A stretch of DNA of 64,000 nucleotides, taken from CAKZLS01 sp963701445. GTDB taxonomy: Bacteria; Pseudomonadota; Alphaproteobacteria; Rhodospirillales; Defluviicoccaceae. The stretch is taken from assembly GCA_963701445.1 (NCBI GenBank), contig CAVPAM010000018.1, forward strand, positions 17,175 to 81,174, written 5' to 3'. The notes below the pieces were generated by a model, which made no database searches, was not told the DNA's origin, and saw only the letters and a program-made list of their open reading frames with translations. Below are positions 1 through 9,457 of the stretch, piece after piece. How positions within the stretch are numbered: the stretch's first letter is position 1; each line of letters begins with the position of its first letter. A program made the translations under genes and the position numbers.

Positions 1-1367
1 TGATGTCCGGATTCCTGTTCCGTAAGTTCATTCCGGCCGATACGCCGCGCATATTCGAGAATGTCGTCGCGGAGGATCACGACACGGTCGTTGTTTTTGA
101 CGATGTCGTTGAACCCGTTGGGGTCCCCGCTCTGAAGCGCCGGCTTCAGTTCGACGAGCATCCCGTTCACCCACTCGGCCATATGGCCCAGTTCCATCTT
201 CACGCGCTCCAAGGCGAGCGACGGCACGTCGATCAGTTCGTCATCCAGGTATCGCGGCCGCACGATCAGGGTTTCCGGTTCCGGCCGATCCGGAACGATC
301 CACTGGACGAGCCGGCCGAACCATCCGGCGAAGGGCAGGAACAGGACGACATTGGCCGCCGCCCAGATGGTCGCGGCGTTCGCCAGTTGCCGGGGAACTT
401 CGGCCGCCAGGCGCTGGGCGGGAGCGAGTTCCGGATACGCGGGCGATACGGTGACGGCCATGAGGGCGAGCAGGCCGATCAGCGGGGTCCAGACCAACGC
501 CCCAAGGATATTGTAAGCGACGTGAACCAGGGCGGCGCGCGTGGCGTCGCGGGGCTTGCCGATCGCCGCCAGCATGGCGGTGACGCATGTCCCGACCTTG
601 GCGCCGAACACGATGGGAATGCCCGCCTCAAGGGTCACGAAGCCCTGGGCCGCCATGACCACCGCGAGGCTGATGGTCGCCGAGGAGGACTGCACCAGCG
701 CCGTGAACAGGGCGGCGACCAGGATGCCCAGCAGCGGGTTCTCCAACGCCTTCATCAGATCGAGGAACGGCGGATGGGTGCGCAGCGGCATCATCGCCTC
801 GCCCATGATGGTCATGCCGTAAAAGATGAGGCCGAGGCCCATCACCATGGCGCCGTAATACCGGGCGTTGCCGTGCTTCGAGGCGAAGGTCATCAGGAAG
901 CCGACGGTGATCATGGGAAGCGCCGCCTCGGTGACCCGGAAGGCCACGATCTGGGCGGTCACGGTGGTCCCGACGTTGGCGCCGAAGATGATGCCGATCG
1001 ATTGCATCATCGTCATCAGCCCGGCGCTGACGAAGCCAACGACCATGACGGTGGTCACCGAGGAGGACTGGATGACGGCGGTCACGAAGGCGCCGGTGAT
1101 GGCGCCGGTCACGCGATTGGAACTGAGCTTGGCGAGGACGAATTTCATCTGCTCGCCAGCGGCCGCCTTGAGCCCCGTGGTCATCTGTTCCATGCCGAAC
1201 AGGAACAACGCCAATCCGCCGAACAGCCCGATTCCCATGCTCAGCCAGTCGATGTCGTCGCCCTCGGCGGCGAACGCGGGCCCGGCGATCAGACACAGGA
1301 TAAGCGCGACGAAAAGCACGTTCCCGGCGGCCGGTGGGCGTTGCGGGTGAAGGTTATTCGGCATCAT
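1..1367 (-). CDS. Na/Pi cotransporter family protein (partial, 3' end outside window)
   Basis: Reading the minus strand from an ATG at 1367 gives an uninterrupted frame of about 455 codons to the window edge. It begins MMPNNLHPQRPP followed by a hydrophobic segment that could be a signal or first membrane helix. Two QSSS motifs (QSSSVTT near residue 95 and QSSSATI near residue 210) sit in two similar hydrophobic halves, the hallmark of the Na+/phosphate cotransporter family (NptA/YjbB). The last ~85 visible residues are hydrophilic and helical, consistent with the PhoU-like tail found in this family. Expected role: sodium-coupled phosphate movement across the inner membrane. The gene is divergent from the P-type ATPase and shares a 239-bp intergenic region with it. 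Substrate is inferred from the family only. Confidence 0.9.
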   Translation of the reverse strand, partial: MMPNNLHPQRPPAAGNVLFVALILCLIAGPAFAAEGDDIDWLSMGIGLFGGLALFLFGMEQMTTGLKAAAGEQMKFVLAKLSSNRVTGAITGAFVTAVIQSSSVTTVMVVGFVSAGLMTMMQSIGIIFGANVGTTVTAQIVAFRVTEAALPMITVGFLMTFASKHGNARYYGAMVMGLGLIFYGMTIMGEAMMPLRTHPPFLDLMKALENPLLGILVAALFTALVQSSSATISLAVVMAAQGFVTLEAGIPIVFGAKVGTCVTAMLAAIGKPRDATRAALVHVAYNILGALVWTPLIGLLALMAVTVSPAYPELAPAQRLAAEVPRQLANAATIWAAANVVLFLPFAGWFGRLVQWIVPDRPEPETLIVRPRYLDDELIDVPSLALERVKMELGHMAEWVNGMLVELKPALQSGDPNGFNDIVKNNDRVVILRDDILEYARRIGRNELTEQESGH

Positions 1368-1606
1368 GGGTCTCACAGTCCGGTTGGCCACGCGGCGCGC
1401 GGCGGAGAAGGCGAAAAGTCTCGCCTCGGAGTGTTTATGGCGCATCGTCCGTCCGCGCGGCTAGGGACTTGTTGCCGGGGGATTGAATACGATCCGACCA
1501 TGGAGCGGTGGATCAAACCACGAGTATTGCGTCACCACGATGATCCTCACAATATGGAAGCGAGGGGACAGTGCGCGGCGGCATTCGATAACGAAGGGTC
1601 CATGCG

Positions 1607-4345
1607 ATGACTGAAACGACGGAGCCAGCAAAAGGGAGTGACGCCGAGGCATGGTATTCGCTCAGCGCCGAAGAGGTGATTCAGCGGCTTGAAACCGACT
1701 CGCGCTCCGGTATCGATGACTCCGAAGGCGCGCGCCGGCTGGAAAAATACGGCGCGAACCGGCTGCCCTCGGCGCGGAAGCGCGGGCCGGTCATGCGATT
1801 CGTCGCCCAGCTCAACAACATCCTGGTCTACGTCCTGATAGCGGCCGGTTTCATCAAGCTGATGATGGGCCTCTGGCTCGATGCCTCGATCATTCTGGGC
1901 GTGGTGGTCCTCAACGCGCTGCTCGGCTTCATCCAGGAGGGCAAGGCGGAAAAGTCGCTCAATTCCATCAGCAAGATGCTTTCGCCCGAGGCGCGCACCC
2001 TGCGCGGCGGCGAAAGCCGCATGATGCCGGCCGAGAACCTTGTCCCCGGCGACGTCGTGTTCCTCGAGTCGGGCGACAAGATTCCGGCCGACCTGAGACT
2101 GATCGACGTGAAGAACCTGCGGACGGAAGAGGCCGCGCTGACCGGAGAATCGGTTCCGTCCGACAAATCCATCCAACCGGTTTCGGCCAAGGCGACCGTC
2201 GGCGACCGGACATGCATGACCTACTCCGGAACGCTGGTGGTCTCCGGCCGCGCCACGGGCGTGGTCGTCGCCACCGGCAGCGACACCGAACTGGGCCGGA
2301 TCAACCAGATGCTCGCCGGCGTGAGCCCGCTGGAGACGCCGCTGCTCCGGCAGATCAAGAAATTCGGCTACAAGATCACCGTCGGAATCCTCGTGGTCAG
2401 CGCGCTCACCTTCGCGTTCGGCCATTTCGTGCAGGGCTTTCCGTTCGTGGAGATGTTCCAGGCGGTGACCGGGATCGCCGTGTCGATGATTCCGGAGGGC
2501 CTGCCGGCGCTGATCACCATCACCCTCGCCATCGGTGTCCAGCGCATGGCGAGCCGCAACGCCATCGTCCGGCGGCTTCCGGCGGTCGAGACGCTGGGAT
2601 CGGTGACTCGGATCTGTTCCGACAAGACGGGAACGCTCACGCTCATGGAGATGATGGTGGTCTCGGCGGTGTCGGGCGACGGCGACTACAAGGTCACCGG
2701 CGAAGGCTACGACACCGAAGGACAGGTATCGAAGGGCGGCGAACCCGCCGGCGACGATGCCGTTCTCACGTTGATGGGGCGGGTGTCCGCGCTCTGCAAC
2801 GACGCGGAACTGCGCCGCGTGGAGGGGGAGTGGAAGGTCGAGGGCGATCCCACGGAAGGGGCGCTCTACCCCTTCGCCGCCAAGATCGGCCTGGAGCGGT
2901 CGCGCGAACAAGACGCGTACCCCAGGATCGACGTCATTCCCTTCGAATCCGAGCACCGCTTCATGGCCACCCTGCACACCGCGCCCGAGGGAGGGAAGGT
3001 GCTGCTCGTCAAGGGTGCGCCGGAGGCCATCCTCGAGCATTGCGACCGGCAGGAAGCCAGGGACGGCCAACGCCCGCCGCTCGCTCGCGATTACTGGGAC
3101 GCGGCCGCCGACCGGCTCGCCGCCCAGGGCGAACGCGTCCTCGCGATCGCTTGGCTGCCGGACGCGGACCTCCCGGCCGGCTCGCTGACCGCCGCGGATC
3201 TGCCGCGCGATTTGGTGCTGCTCGGCCTCGTCGGGCTACTGGATCCGCCCCGGGCCGAAGCCATCGAGGCGGTGAAGGAATGTCATGGCGGCGGCATCCG
3301 CGTCACCATGATCACGGGCGACCATTCCATCACGGCGGCGGCGATCGCCAAGATGCTCCACATCGGCGACGGCAGGACCGCCGTGACCGGCGCCGAGATC
3401 GAGGGGATGGACACGGCGACGCTCCAGGAACGCGTCCGGGACGTGGACGTGTTCGCCCGCGCCAGCCCGGAGCACAAGCTCCGTCTTGTCCAGGCGATCC
3501 AGGCCAACGGCGAGGTGGCGGCCATGACCGGCGACGGCGTGAACGACGCGCCGGCTCTCAAGAAGGCCGACATCGGGGTCGCCATGGGCATCAAGGGCAC
3601 GGAGGTGACCAAGGAAGCGGCGGAAATGGTGCTCGCGGACGACAACTTCGCGTCGATCGCGGCGGCCGTGCGCGAGGGCCGCACGGTCTACAACAACATC
3701 GAAAAGGCGATCCTATTCATGTTCCCCACCAACGTCGCCCAGGCGCTGGTGATCATGGTCGCGGTGTTCGTCGGCTTCACCATGCCGATCACGGCGCCGC
3801 AGATCCTATGGGTGAACATGGTGACGTCGGTGGCGCTCGGGCTCGTCATCTCCTTCGAGCCGCACGAACTGGACGTCATGCGGCGGCCGCCACGGCAGAC
3901 CAACCGGCCCATTCTCGACGGCTTCGGCATTTGGCGAGTATTCTTCGTGTCGCTCGGGCTGCTGACGCTGACGCTCTCGGCGTTCTTCGGCATGAAGTCG
4001 ATGGGCGCGGGAGAAGAAGTCGCCCGCACCGCCGCGGTCAACGCGCTCACCGTCGGCCAGATCTTCTTCCTCCTCAACAGCCGCTTCAAGATCAACTCGT
4101 CGCTGTCGTTCCGGGCGCACAAGGGCAATCGGTACCTGCCCATGGGAATCGGCGCGGTGGTGGTGCTGCAATTGCTGTTCACCTACGCGCCGCCCGTCCA
4201 GGCCGTCTTCGGCACTGCGGCGTTGCCGCCGTGGCTCTGGCCCCTTCTGGTGCTTGGCGGGTTCGCGTTCTTCCTCATCGTCGAGGCGGAGAAGGCGGTC
4301 ATCCGTTCGCGGCAACGCGCGCGACCGGAGCCCGCGCCGGCGTAA
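1607..4345 (+). CDS. Type II cation-transporting P-type ATPase
   Basis: 912 aa. It shows the full P-type ATPase plan: an N-terminal cation-ATPase domain (residues ~15-80), the actuator loop with TGES at ~179, the phosphorylation motif CSDKTGTLT with Asp at ~339, the nucleotide-binding KGAPE motif, MITGDH, and the hinge TGDGVNDAP at ~640, followed by C-terminal membrane helices. PEGLP in helix M4 places it with type II pumps (SERCA/PMR1/Na-type) rather than heavy-metal pumps. The likely cargo is Ca2+, or Na+/K+ as in PMA/ENA-like bacterial pumps; the sequence alone does not decide. AAGGG lies shortly before the ATG. It is a single gene, with the PAP2 gene convergent downstream. Confidence 0.93.
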   Translation: MTETTEPAKGSDAEAWYSLSAEEVIQRLETDSRSGIDDSEGARRLEKYGANRLPSARKRGPVMRFVAQLNNILVYVLIAAGFIKLMMGLWLDASIILGVVVLNALLGFIQEGKAEKSLNSISKMLSPEARTLRGGESRMMPAENLVPGDVVFLESGDKIPADLRLIDVKNLRTEEAALTGESVPSDKSIQPVSAKATVGDRTCMTYSGTLVVSGRATGVVVATGSDTELGRINQMLAGVSPLETPLLRQIKKFGYKITVGILVVSALTFAFGHFVQGFPFVEMFQAVTGIAVSMIPEGLPALITITLAIGVQRMASRNAIVRRLPAVETLGSVTRICSDKTGTLTLMEMMVVSAVSGDGDYKVTGEGYDTEGQVSKGGEPAGDDAVLTLMGRVSALCNDAELRRVEGEWKVEGDPTEGALYPFAAKIGLERSREQDAYPRIDVIPFESEHRFMATLHTAPEGGKVLLVKGAPEAILEHCDRQEARDGQRPPLARDYWDAAADRLAAQGERVLAIAWLPDADLPAGSLTAADLPRDLVLLGLVGLLDPPRAEAIEAVKECHGGGIRVTMITGDHSITAAAIAKMLHIGDGRTAVTGAEIEGMDTATLQERVRDVDVFARASPEHKLRLVQAIQANGEVAAMTGDGVNDAPALKKADIGVAMGIKGTEVTKEAAEMVLADDNFASIAAAVREGRTVYNNIEKAILFMFPTNVAQALVIMVAVFVGFTMPITAPQILWVNMVTSVALGLVISFEPHELDVMRRPPRQTNRPILDGFGIWRVFFVSLGLLTLTLSAFFGMKSMGAGEEVARTAAVNALTVGQIFFLLNSRFKINSSLSFRAHKGNRYLPMGIGAVVVLQLLFTYAPPVQAVFGTAALPPWLWPLLVLGGFAFFLIVEAEKAVIRSRQRARPEPAPA

Positions 4346-4406
4346 GAACCCGAGGCGGGGCAGCGTAGCCAGGTTTAGGGATCCGCCTCCGGTCGCCTGG
4401 CGGGCC

Positions 4407-5156
4407 TTATGGAGGAGCGTCCGCCGTCGCCGTGTCGTCCGGTGTGGGCTCCACTTGGCGATGGCGTTGCAGCCAGAGGGCGACGGCCCAGCACACCATC
4501 GCCCAAGTGGCCCCGGCGACCCAGCCGGCGAGCACGTCCGTCGGCCAGTGCACCCCGAGATAGACGCGGCTGACGCCGACCACCAGCGTCATCAGGACGG
4601 CCAGCGCGATGACGTAGATCTTCAGCCGCCGGCGGGTCTGAAACCGCGCCAGCAGCGTGCCCAGGGTCAGGTAGACCACGGCGGACATCATCGAATGACC
4701 GCTCGGAAAGCTCGCGGTGTAGACGATGGAGCCGTGGGGAACGAGGTCGGGACGCGGCCGGTCGAAGCCGGACTTCAAGGCAAAGCTGAGAGCAATCCCG
4801 CCGGCGACCGCGATGACAACGAAGACGGCGGCGCGGCCCTTTCCCTGCAACGCCAGGAACCCGGCGACGGCCAGAGTGATGAAAGTCAACACACCGACGC
4901 CGCCGAGCGCGGTCGCGTCCCGCCCCAATTCCTCGACCCAGCCGGGTCCGATGGGATCGGCGCGGTCCGCCGGGTTGCGAAGGGCCAGCAGAACCGCCTC
5001 GTCGGCGGCGCGCGTGTCACCCTCGATCACCTCCTCGGATACCGCGACAAAAGCCCACATTCCACCGGCGATTAACAGGATGGCCAAAAGCAGCGGCAAT
5101 TCCCGGCTGGCGGCGTGCACGACTTTCTTGAAAAGGGCGACGGAGTGGCGCTTCAC
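4407..5156 (-). CDS. PAP2-family membrane phosphatase
   Basis: About 249 aa from a GTG start at 5156, chosen because AGGAGGAA lies 6 nt upstream (5163-5170); a longer frame extends to 5264 but has no such site. It contains the three PAP2 phosphatase motifs: KSGFDRPRP, PSGHSMMS and SRVYLGVHWPTDVLAG, with the catalytic histidines in the second and third. Five to six hydrophobic segments surround them. Family members dephosphorylate lipid phosphates such as phosphatidic acid or undecaprenyl pyrophosphate on the periplasmic face of the inner membrane; which one applies here cannot be told. Convergent with the P-type ATPase. Confidence 0.9.
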   Translation of the reverse strand: MKRHSVALFKKVVHAASRELPLLLAILLIAGGMWAFVAVSEEVIEGDTRAADEAVLLALRNPADRADPIGPGWVEELGRDATALGGVGVLTFITLAVAGFLALQGKGRAAVFVVIAVAGGIALSFALKSGFDRPRPDLVPHGSIVYTASFPSGHSMMSAVVYLTLGTLLARFQTRRRLKIYVIALAVLMTLVVGVSRVYLGVHWPTDVLAGWVAGATWAMVCWAVALWLQRHRQVEPTPDDTATADAPP

Positions 5157-5291
5157 GCCCGCTTCCTCCTGGCCGGTTGCGGGTGGCGGTGATCGCGGCA
5201 AGGCATTGCGAATACAACGCGAAGCGCGCCGATCGTTTCCCGTCGCGCAACGGCCTTTGGGCAAGGCGGGCGAGCGCCGCGATGCCCGGCT

Positions 5292-5813
5292 CTAATTCCT
5301 TGCGTCTCGCACCGCTTGGGCGACCTTGTTCGCCTTTACGATGCTGCCGATCTTCCGTGGATGAATTCCCTTCCGGCGCGTGAGGTTGGGAAGCGCCGCC
5401 GCGCCACCCTCCGGTGTGTTGCCCCCGGTCGGATGGTGGACGAATTTGGCCGCGCGGAGAGCGAGGGCGCGCCGCGCCGCCTCCACATTGGCCGCCGTTG
5501 CTTCCACCGCCCGCTGGCGGGTCAGCTCCTTGTTGACCCGTTTCAAGGCCGCGCCGAAAATCTGCTTGCGCCGAAGCGGTTGCTCGGCCGTGCCGGGAAA
5601 GTTTCCGCCGCGCGGAGCGCCCTTGCCGCGCGCCTCCCGCCGCTTCTCCCGCGCCAATGTCCGCTCCCTATCCCGCAGTTTGCGCAACCGAACCCGCATG
5701 TCTTGCAGATCCGTGGCGCTTAGGTCGTAGATGGCGGGATGATGCGTCGCGCTTATCATGTCGAATTCGTCATAACCAAGCAGGCTGCGCTCCAACTTGC
5801 AGTTCGCGGACAT
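5292..5813 (-). CDS. Conserved hypothetical protein, basic and Arg/Ala-rich
   Basis: 173 aa from an ATG at 5813, supported by GGAGGAGA about 7 nt upstream; the open frame extends to 5885 without a better start. It begins MSANCKLERSLLGYDEFDMI. The middle (residues ~40-120) is strongly basic and probably helical, rich in Arg, Lys and Ala, and the C-terminal ~40 residues (NLTRRKGIHPRKIGSIVKAN) are also basic. No transmembrane segment or catalytic motif is visible. The charge suggests nucleic-acid binding, but this is inference and no family was recognised. It is codirectional with the PAP2 gene, 135 bp away, with no sign of cotranscription. Confidence 0.7.
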   Translation of the reverse strand: MSANCKLERSLLGYDEFDMISATHHPAIYDLSATDLQDMRVRLRKLRDRERTLAREKRREARGKGAPRGGNFPGTAEQPLRRKQIFGAALKRVNKELTRQRAVEATAANVEAARRALALRAAKFVHHPTGGNTPEGGAAALPNLTRRKGIHPRKIGSIVKANKVAQAVRDARN

Positions 5814-5953
5814 GTTTTTTCTCTCCTCCATCCACCCAATGCCGACGATTATTTTGAAGTGTACCGTCTTTCGAGCGCGCCTCAATATGATTGAGCGCGT
5901 GGCGGAACTCCTCCACGGCCCGCCTCCGACGGTTGAGCGTTTGGCGGCGAAAG

Positions 5954-5979
5954 GGCGCCGGGCCGCTCGACCCGGCGCC
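5954..5979 (-). terminator. Hairpin after the serralysin gene
   Basis: A perfect 9-bp stem (GGCGCCGGG / CCCGGCGCC) with an 8-nt loop starts 11 nt beyond the stop codon of the metalloprotease gene. Read on the minus strand it is followed by CTTTC, so the U-tract is weak. It is probably a terminator or 3' stabilising hairpin. Confidence 0.5.
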
Positions 5980-5989
5980 GCTTCCGGTC

Positions 5990-8900
5990 TTAGACGAGGA
6001 AGTCCGTGTCCGCGAGGTCGGATTGGAACACGTCATGAATCAGGACGCTGTTCGAGCCGTAGGAGATCAGCGCGCCGTCCGCCGCGTCGCTGATATCCAG
6101 ATCAATCAGGTCCAGGCCGTTGATGAGCGTAAAGTCGAGCTTGTCCACTCCGGCGGTGAAGCCGAAGACCTGGTCATCGCCCCAACCGGCGTCGAAGACG
6201 ATGCGGTCGGCCCCCGAACCGAAGTCGATGCCGATGACGCCGATGGGTTCAAAAAGCGAGGCATCGCCGGTGGACTTTGTCGTCAACGACCCGCCGCCGC
6301 GCGCCATCGACCCATCCCCGCCGACGCTCTTCTGGACCAGGCCGTCGGGATCGAAACCCTGATCCGGAAGCGGCGTTCTTGCAATGCCGTCTATCGGATC
6401 GTGGGGCGCGGCCGTTCCCGCATAGATCATGTCGTTGCCGGTTCCGCCCCGCAGCACGTCGTCGCCGCCGTCGCCGAAGATGGTGTCGTCGCCGCCCGAG
6501 CCGTGGATTTCGTTGGCCCCGTCGTCGCCGCGCAGATCGTCGTCGTGGATCGACCCGAGCAGGTTCTCCACGTTTTGGATCAGGTCGGTGCCGAGCCCGG
6601 TGCCTTGCCAGCCCTTCGTCAGGTCGACCTCGACGCCGCTTCGCGGCTCCGGTATTGTAGTAGGCCCAATCGATTCCGTCGCCGCCGTCCAGTTGGTCGT
6701 TGCCGGAGCCGCCGATGAGCACGTCGTCGCCAATGCCGGCGTCAAGTTCGTCGGCTTCCAGCGCCCCCGACGAGGATATCGTTGCCGGCGCCCGACGTGA
6801 GACGGTTCGCGCCGTCGTCGCCCGTCAGCCAGTCGGCGTGGAACGAGCCGATGATATCCTCGATGCCGGAGAGCACGTCGACACCCGCGCCGCCGGTGTT
6901 CTGCCCGCCGACGGTTTCGAGGTTCACGGTAACGCCCGAACCGGCGAAGAAATAGCTCGCCGCGTCGCGTCCATCGCCGCCCATGAGGATATTGGTCCCG
7001 GTACCGCCCTCGAGGACATCGTCGCCTTCGTTACCCCTGAGCCAGTCGTCGCCCTCGCGGCCGAACAGGACATCGTTGCCGGCGAAGCCGGTGAGCCAGT
7101 TCGCGCCCGCGTCTCCCGACAGGATGTCGCCGTGCCCGGAGCCCTCGAGGCGCTCGATGTCGATCAGAATGTCCGATCCCGCGCCGCCGGTTGCCTGCGA
7201 CACGCCATTGAGGGCGAGATCGACGGTAACGCCCGAGGACGCGTTGGCATACCGCGCCGTATCGTAGCCCGCGCCGCCGTTCAGGACGTCGTTCCCCGAG
7301 CCGCCGTTGAGGACATCGCCACCGCCTTCGCCGAACAGGATGTCGGCGCCGCCGGACCCGTTCAGGGCGTCGTTTCCGGCGCCGCCCCACAGGATGTTGT
7401 CCCCGTGGTCGCCATGAACGGTGTCATTGCCGCCGCCCATGCGGATGTGCTCGAAATCGATGATCGTCTCCGTTCCGCCGCCGGTGTAGAAGGCGGTTTC
7501 GTTGAGCAGATCGATAAGCCAGGCGCCATTGGAGTATGTGAAGTCGAGTTCGTCGGTCCCCGTGCCACCGTGCATCTCGTCGATGCCGTAGCCGCCGCTG
7601 ACGGTGTCGTCGCCGTGCCCGGCCCAGATCGTATCCTCGCCGGACCCTCCGAAAATCAGGTCGTTGCCGCCCCAGGTGCTGATGGAGTCGTTTCCGGAGC
7701 CGCCATAAACGGTGTCGTCGTCCTGGTGGCTCGGGTTGCTCCAGCCGGTCGTGTAACCGTAAATCTCGTCGTTACCGGCGCCGCCGTGAAGTTCGTCGTT
7801 TCCGATGGATCCGAGGATCGTATCATGCCCGTTGCCACCGTGGATCGTATCGTCGCCCTCGCCGCCGCGCAGGTTGTTGTCGTACTGCGAGCCGGTGATA
7901 TCGTCGTCACCCTGACTGCCGACGATGTTCTCGATGGAGACGAGGCTCTCCGAGCCCCATGCATTCGAGGCCGTGCCGTTGGCGCCGATGCCGAGGTCGA
8001 TCGTCCAATCGGCGGTCGAGTAGCTGAAGTCCACCGTGTCCCAGCCGATTCCGCCATCGAAACTGTCCACGCCGAAGCCGCCGATCAGATAGTCGTCACC
8101 GGTGCCGCCTTCGAGCGTATCGTCGCCGCCACGGCCGTCGATGGTGTCGTTGCCGCCGCCGCCTTCGAGGATATTGTCCTCTTCGTTGCCGATGATATCG
8201 TCGTCCCCCGATCCGCCGCGCGCGTTCTCGATGGTGACGTTCGACCCGGCCGGACCGGCTTCGGTCGGCGCGAAGGCCAGAGAAAGATTGTAGGTCATCC
8301 CGTGGGTCGAAGAGAACGCGCCGGGATTGAGGTCGAGCAGAAGGTCGTTTGAATCGCCCGAAAGATCGAGCCAGTCGTTGTCTCCGCCGGCATCCCAGAT
8401 GGTCAGCACGGGACCGAAATCAGGGTCGTAGCCCGTGAAGTCGTAGGTTCCGCCCGCGACGACGCCGTTGACGTTGTAACCGTAGGTGGTGTCGCCCGTC
8501 CGCGTGGTCCAATTGGCGCCGTAAAGTTCCTGCACGACCCACATGTCGTGAGCCCGCGCCGTGACGAGCTGCGCCGAGTTGGTGGGGCCGCCGCTGTAAC
8601 CTGTATTGGAGCCGCCGAAATACGACATGATCGAATACATCGACGTGTCCTCGATGTAGTCGGCGTGGGTCTCGTAAGTCGCGCCGTCGCCGACGTCATA
8701 GTCGCCGGGATGCGACAGCCCGAGGGAGTGGCCGATTTCATGCAGCAGCGTGCGGAAGCCGCCGCCGCCGGGCGCCATGGAGTTCCAGCTGGATCCCAGC
8801 GTGTTGATGCGGATGGCGCTGCCGCCGTCCGTGTTGACGCCGTTGGAATAGCCGCCGCCCTGCTCGTAGTCGCGTCCGAAGAAGTAAATGTCGGACTCCT

Positions 8901-9192
8901 CGCCGGGATCGACGATGTCGAAGGTAAGGTCGGCGATTTCGGCCCAATGGTTGAGGGCCTGTATGGCGTTGAGTTGACGGGCGGCGTCGAATGCCGTGAA
9001 CGGATCGAGACCCTCGGCACTGGGATCGGAGTACGTCTCTTCCAGGCTCTCCGATAGTTGAGAAAGGGATTGTGGAAAGCTGATCCGCAATGTCGCGCCG
9101 GTATACAGCGAGTCCGACCAGCTCTGGCCGCCCCGGTTGAGCGTCCCCATCAAGTCTTCAAGATTGTTCCCGTTGATTGATTCTGTTGGCAT
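5990..9192 (-). CDS. Serralysin-type RTX metalloprotease (two apparent frameshifts)
   Basis: The ATG at 9192 has AGGAGG just upstream. Residues 151-162 read HEIGHSLGLSHP, the zinc site of M10B serralysins, and SIMSYF (187-192) is the Met-turn with its tyrosine ligand. From ~residue 310 onward there are many Ca2+-binding RTX nonapeptides of the GGxGxDxLx type, and the C-terminus ends ..DTDFLV, an acidic-hydrophobic tail like type I secretion signals. Expected role: a secreted calcium-dependent protease. The frame breaks twice: in a C5 run at 6764-6768 and at TT 6640-6641. Removing one base at each site restores an uninterrupted RTX protein of about 1,066 aa. Either the gene is decaying or the sequence has indel errors. 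No type I exporter genes are in the window. Confidence 0.88.
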
Positions 9193-9457
9193 CCTCTGAC
9201 CTCCTGTTGACGTTCATGTCGTTTGCTTGAACTGAACGCACGGTAGGAGGAACACCGCGTGAGTAATGTGAACACGATTACACCGGGCCGAAATAAGTTG
9301 GCCGAAGAGTCGCGGACGGAGGCGGGGGAAACGCGATGGGTATGAGATGTCGGCCATGCCGAGCGTCGGTCAATCGAGCGTCGTGGCCATCGCTCGGGCG
9401 AACCGCGACGTCCGGAATCGCGGCCCGTGCGTCCGAGCCGCTCCCAAACGCGGAGAC

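Noticed and set aside
3..1610. Long plus-strand open frame over the Na/Pi cotransporter
   Set aside because: The minus strand carries the two QSSS motifs and membrane helices of a real family; the plus-strand frame is His/Arg/Gly-rich low complexity produced by high GC.
6700..8352. Periodic repeats on the plus strand that could suggest a repeat array or CRISPR
   Set aside because: The period reflects the RTX nonapeptides (GGxGxD) of the serralysin on the minus strand; there are no constant repeats with unique spacers.
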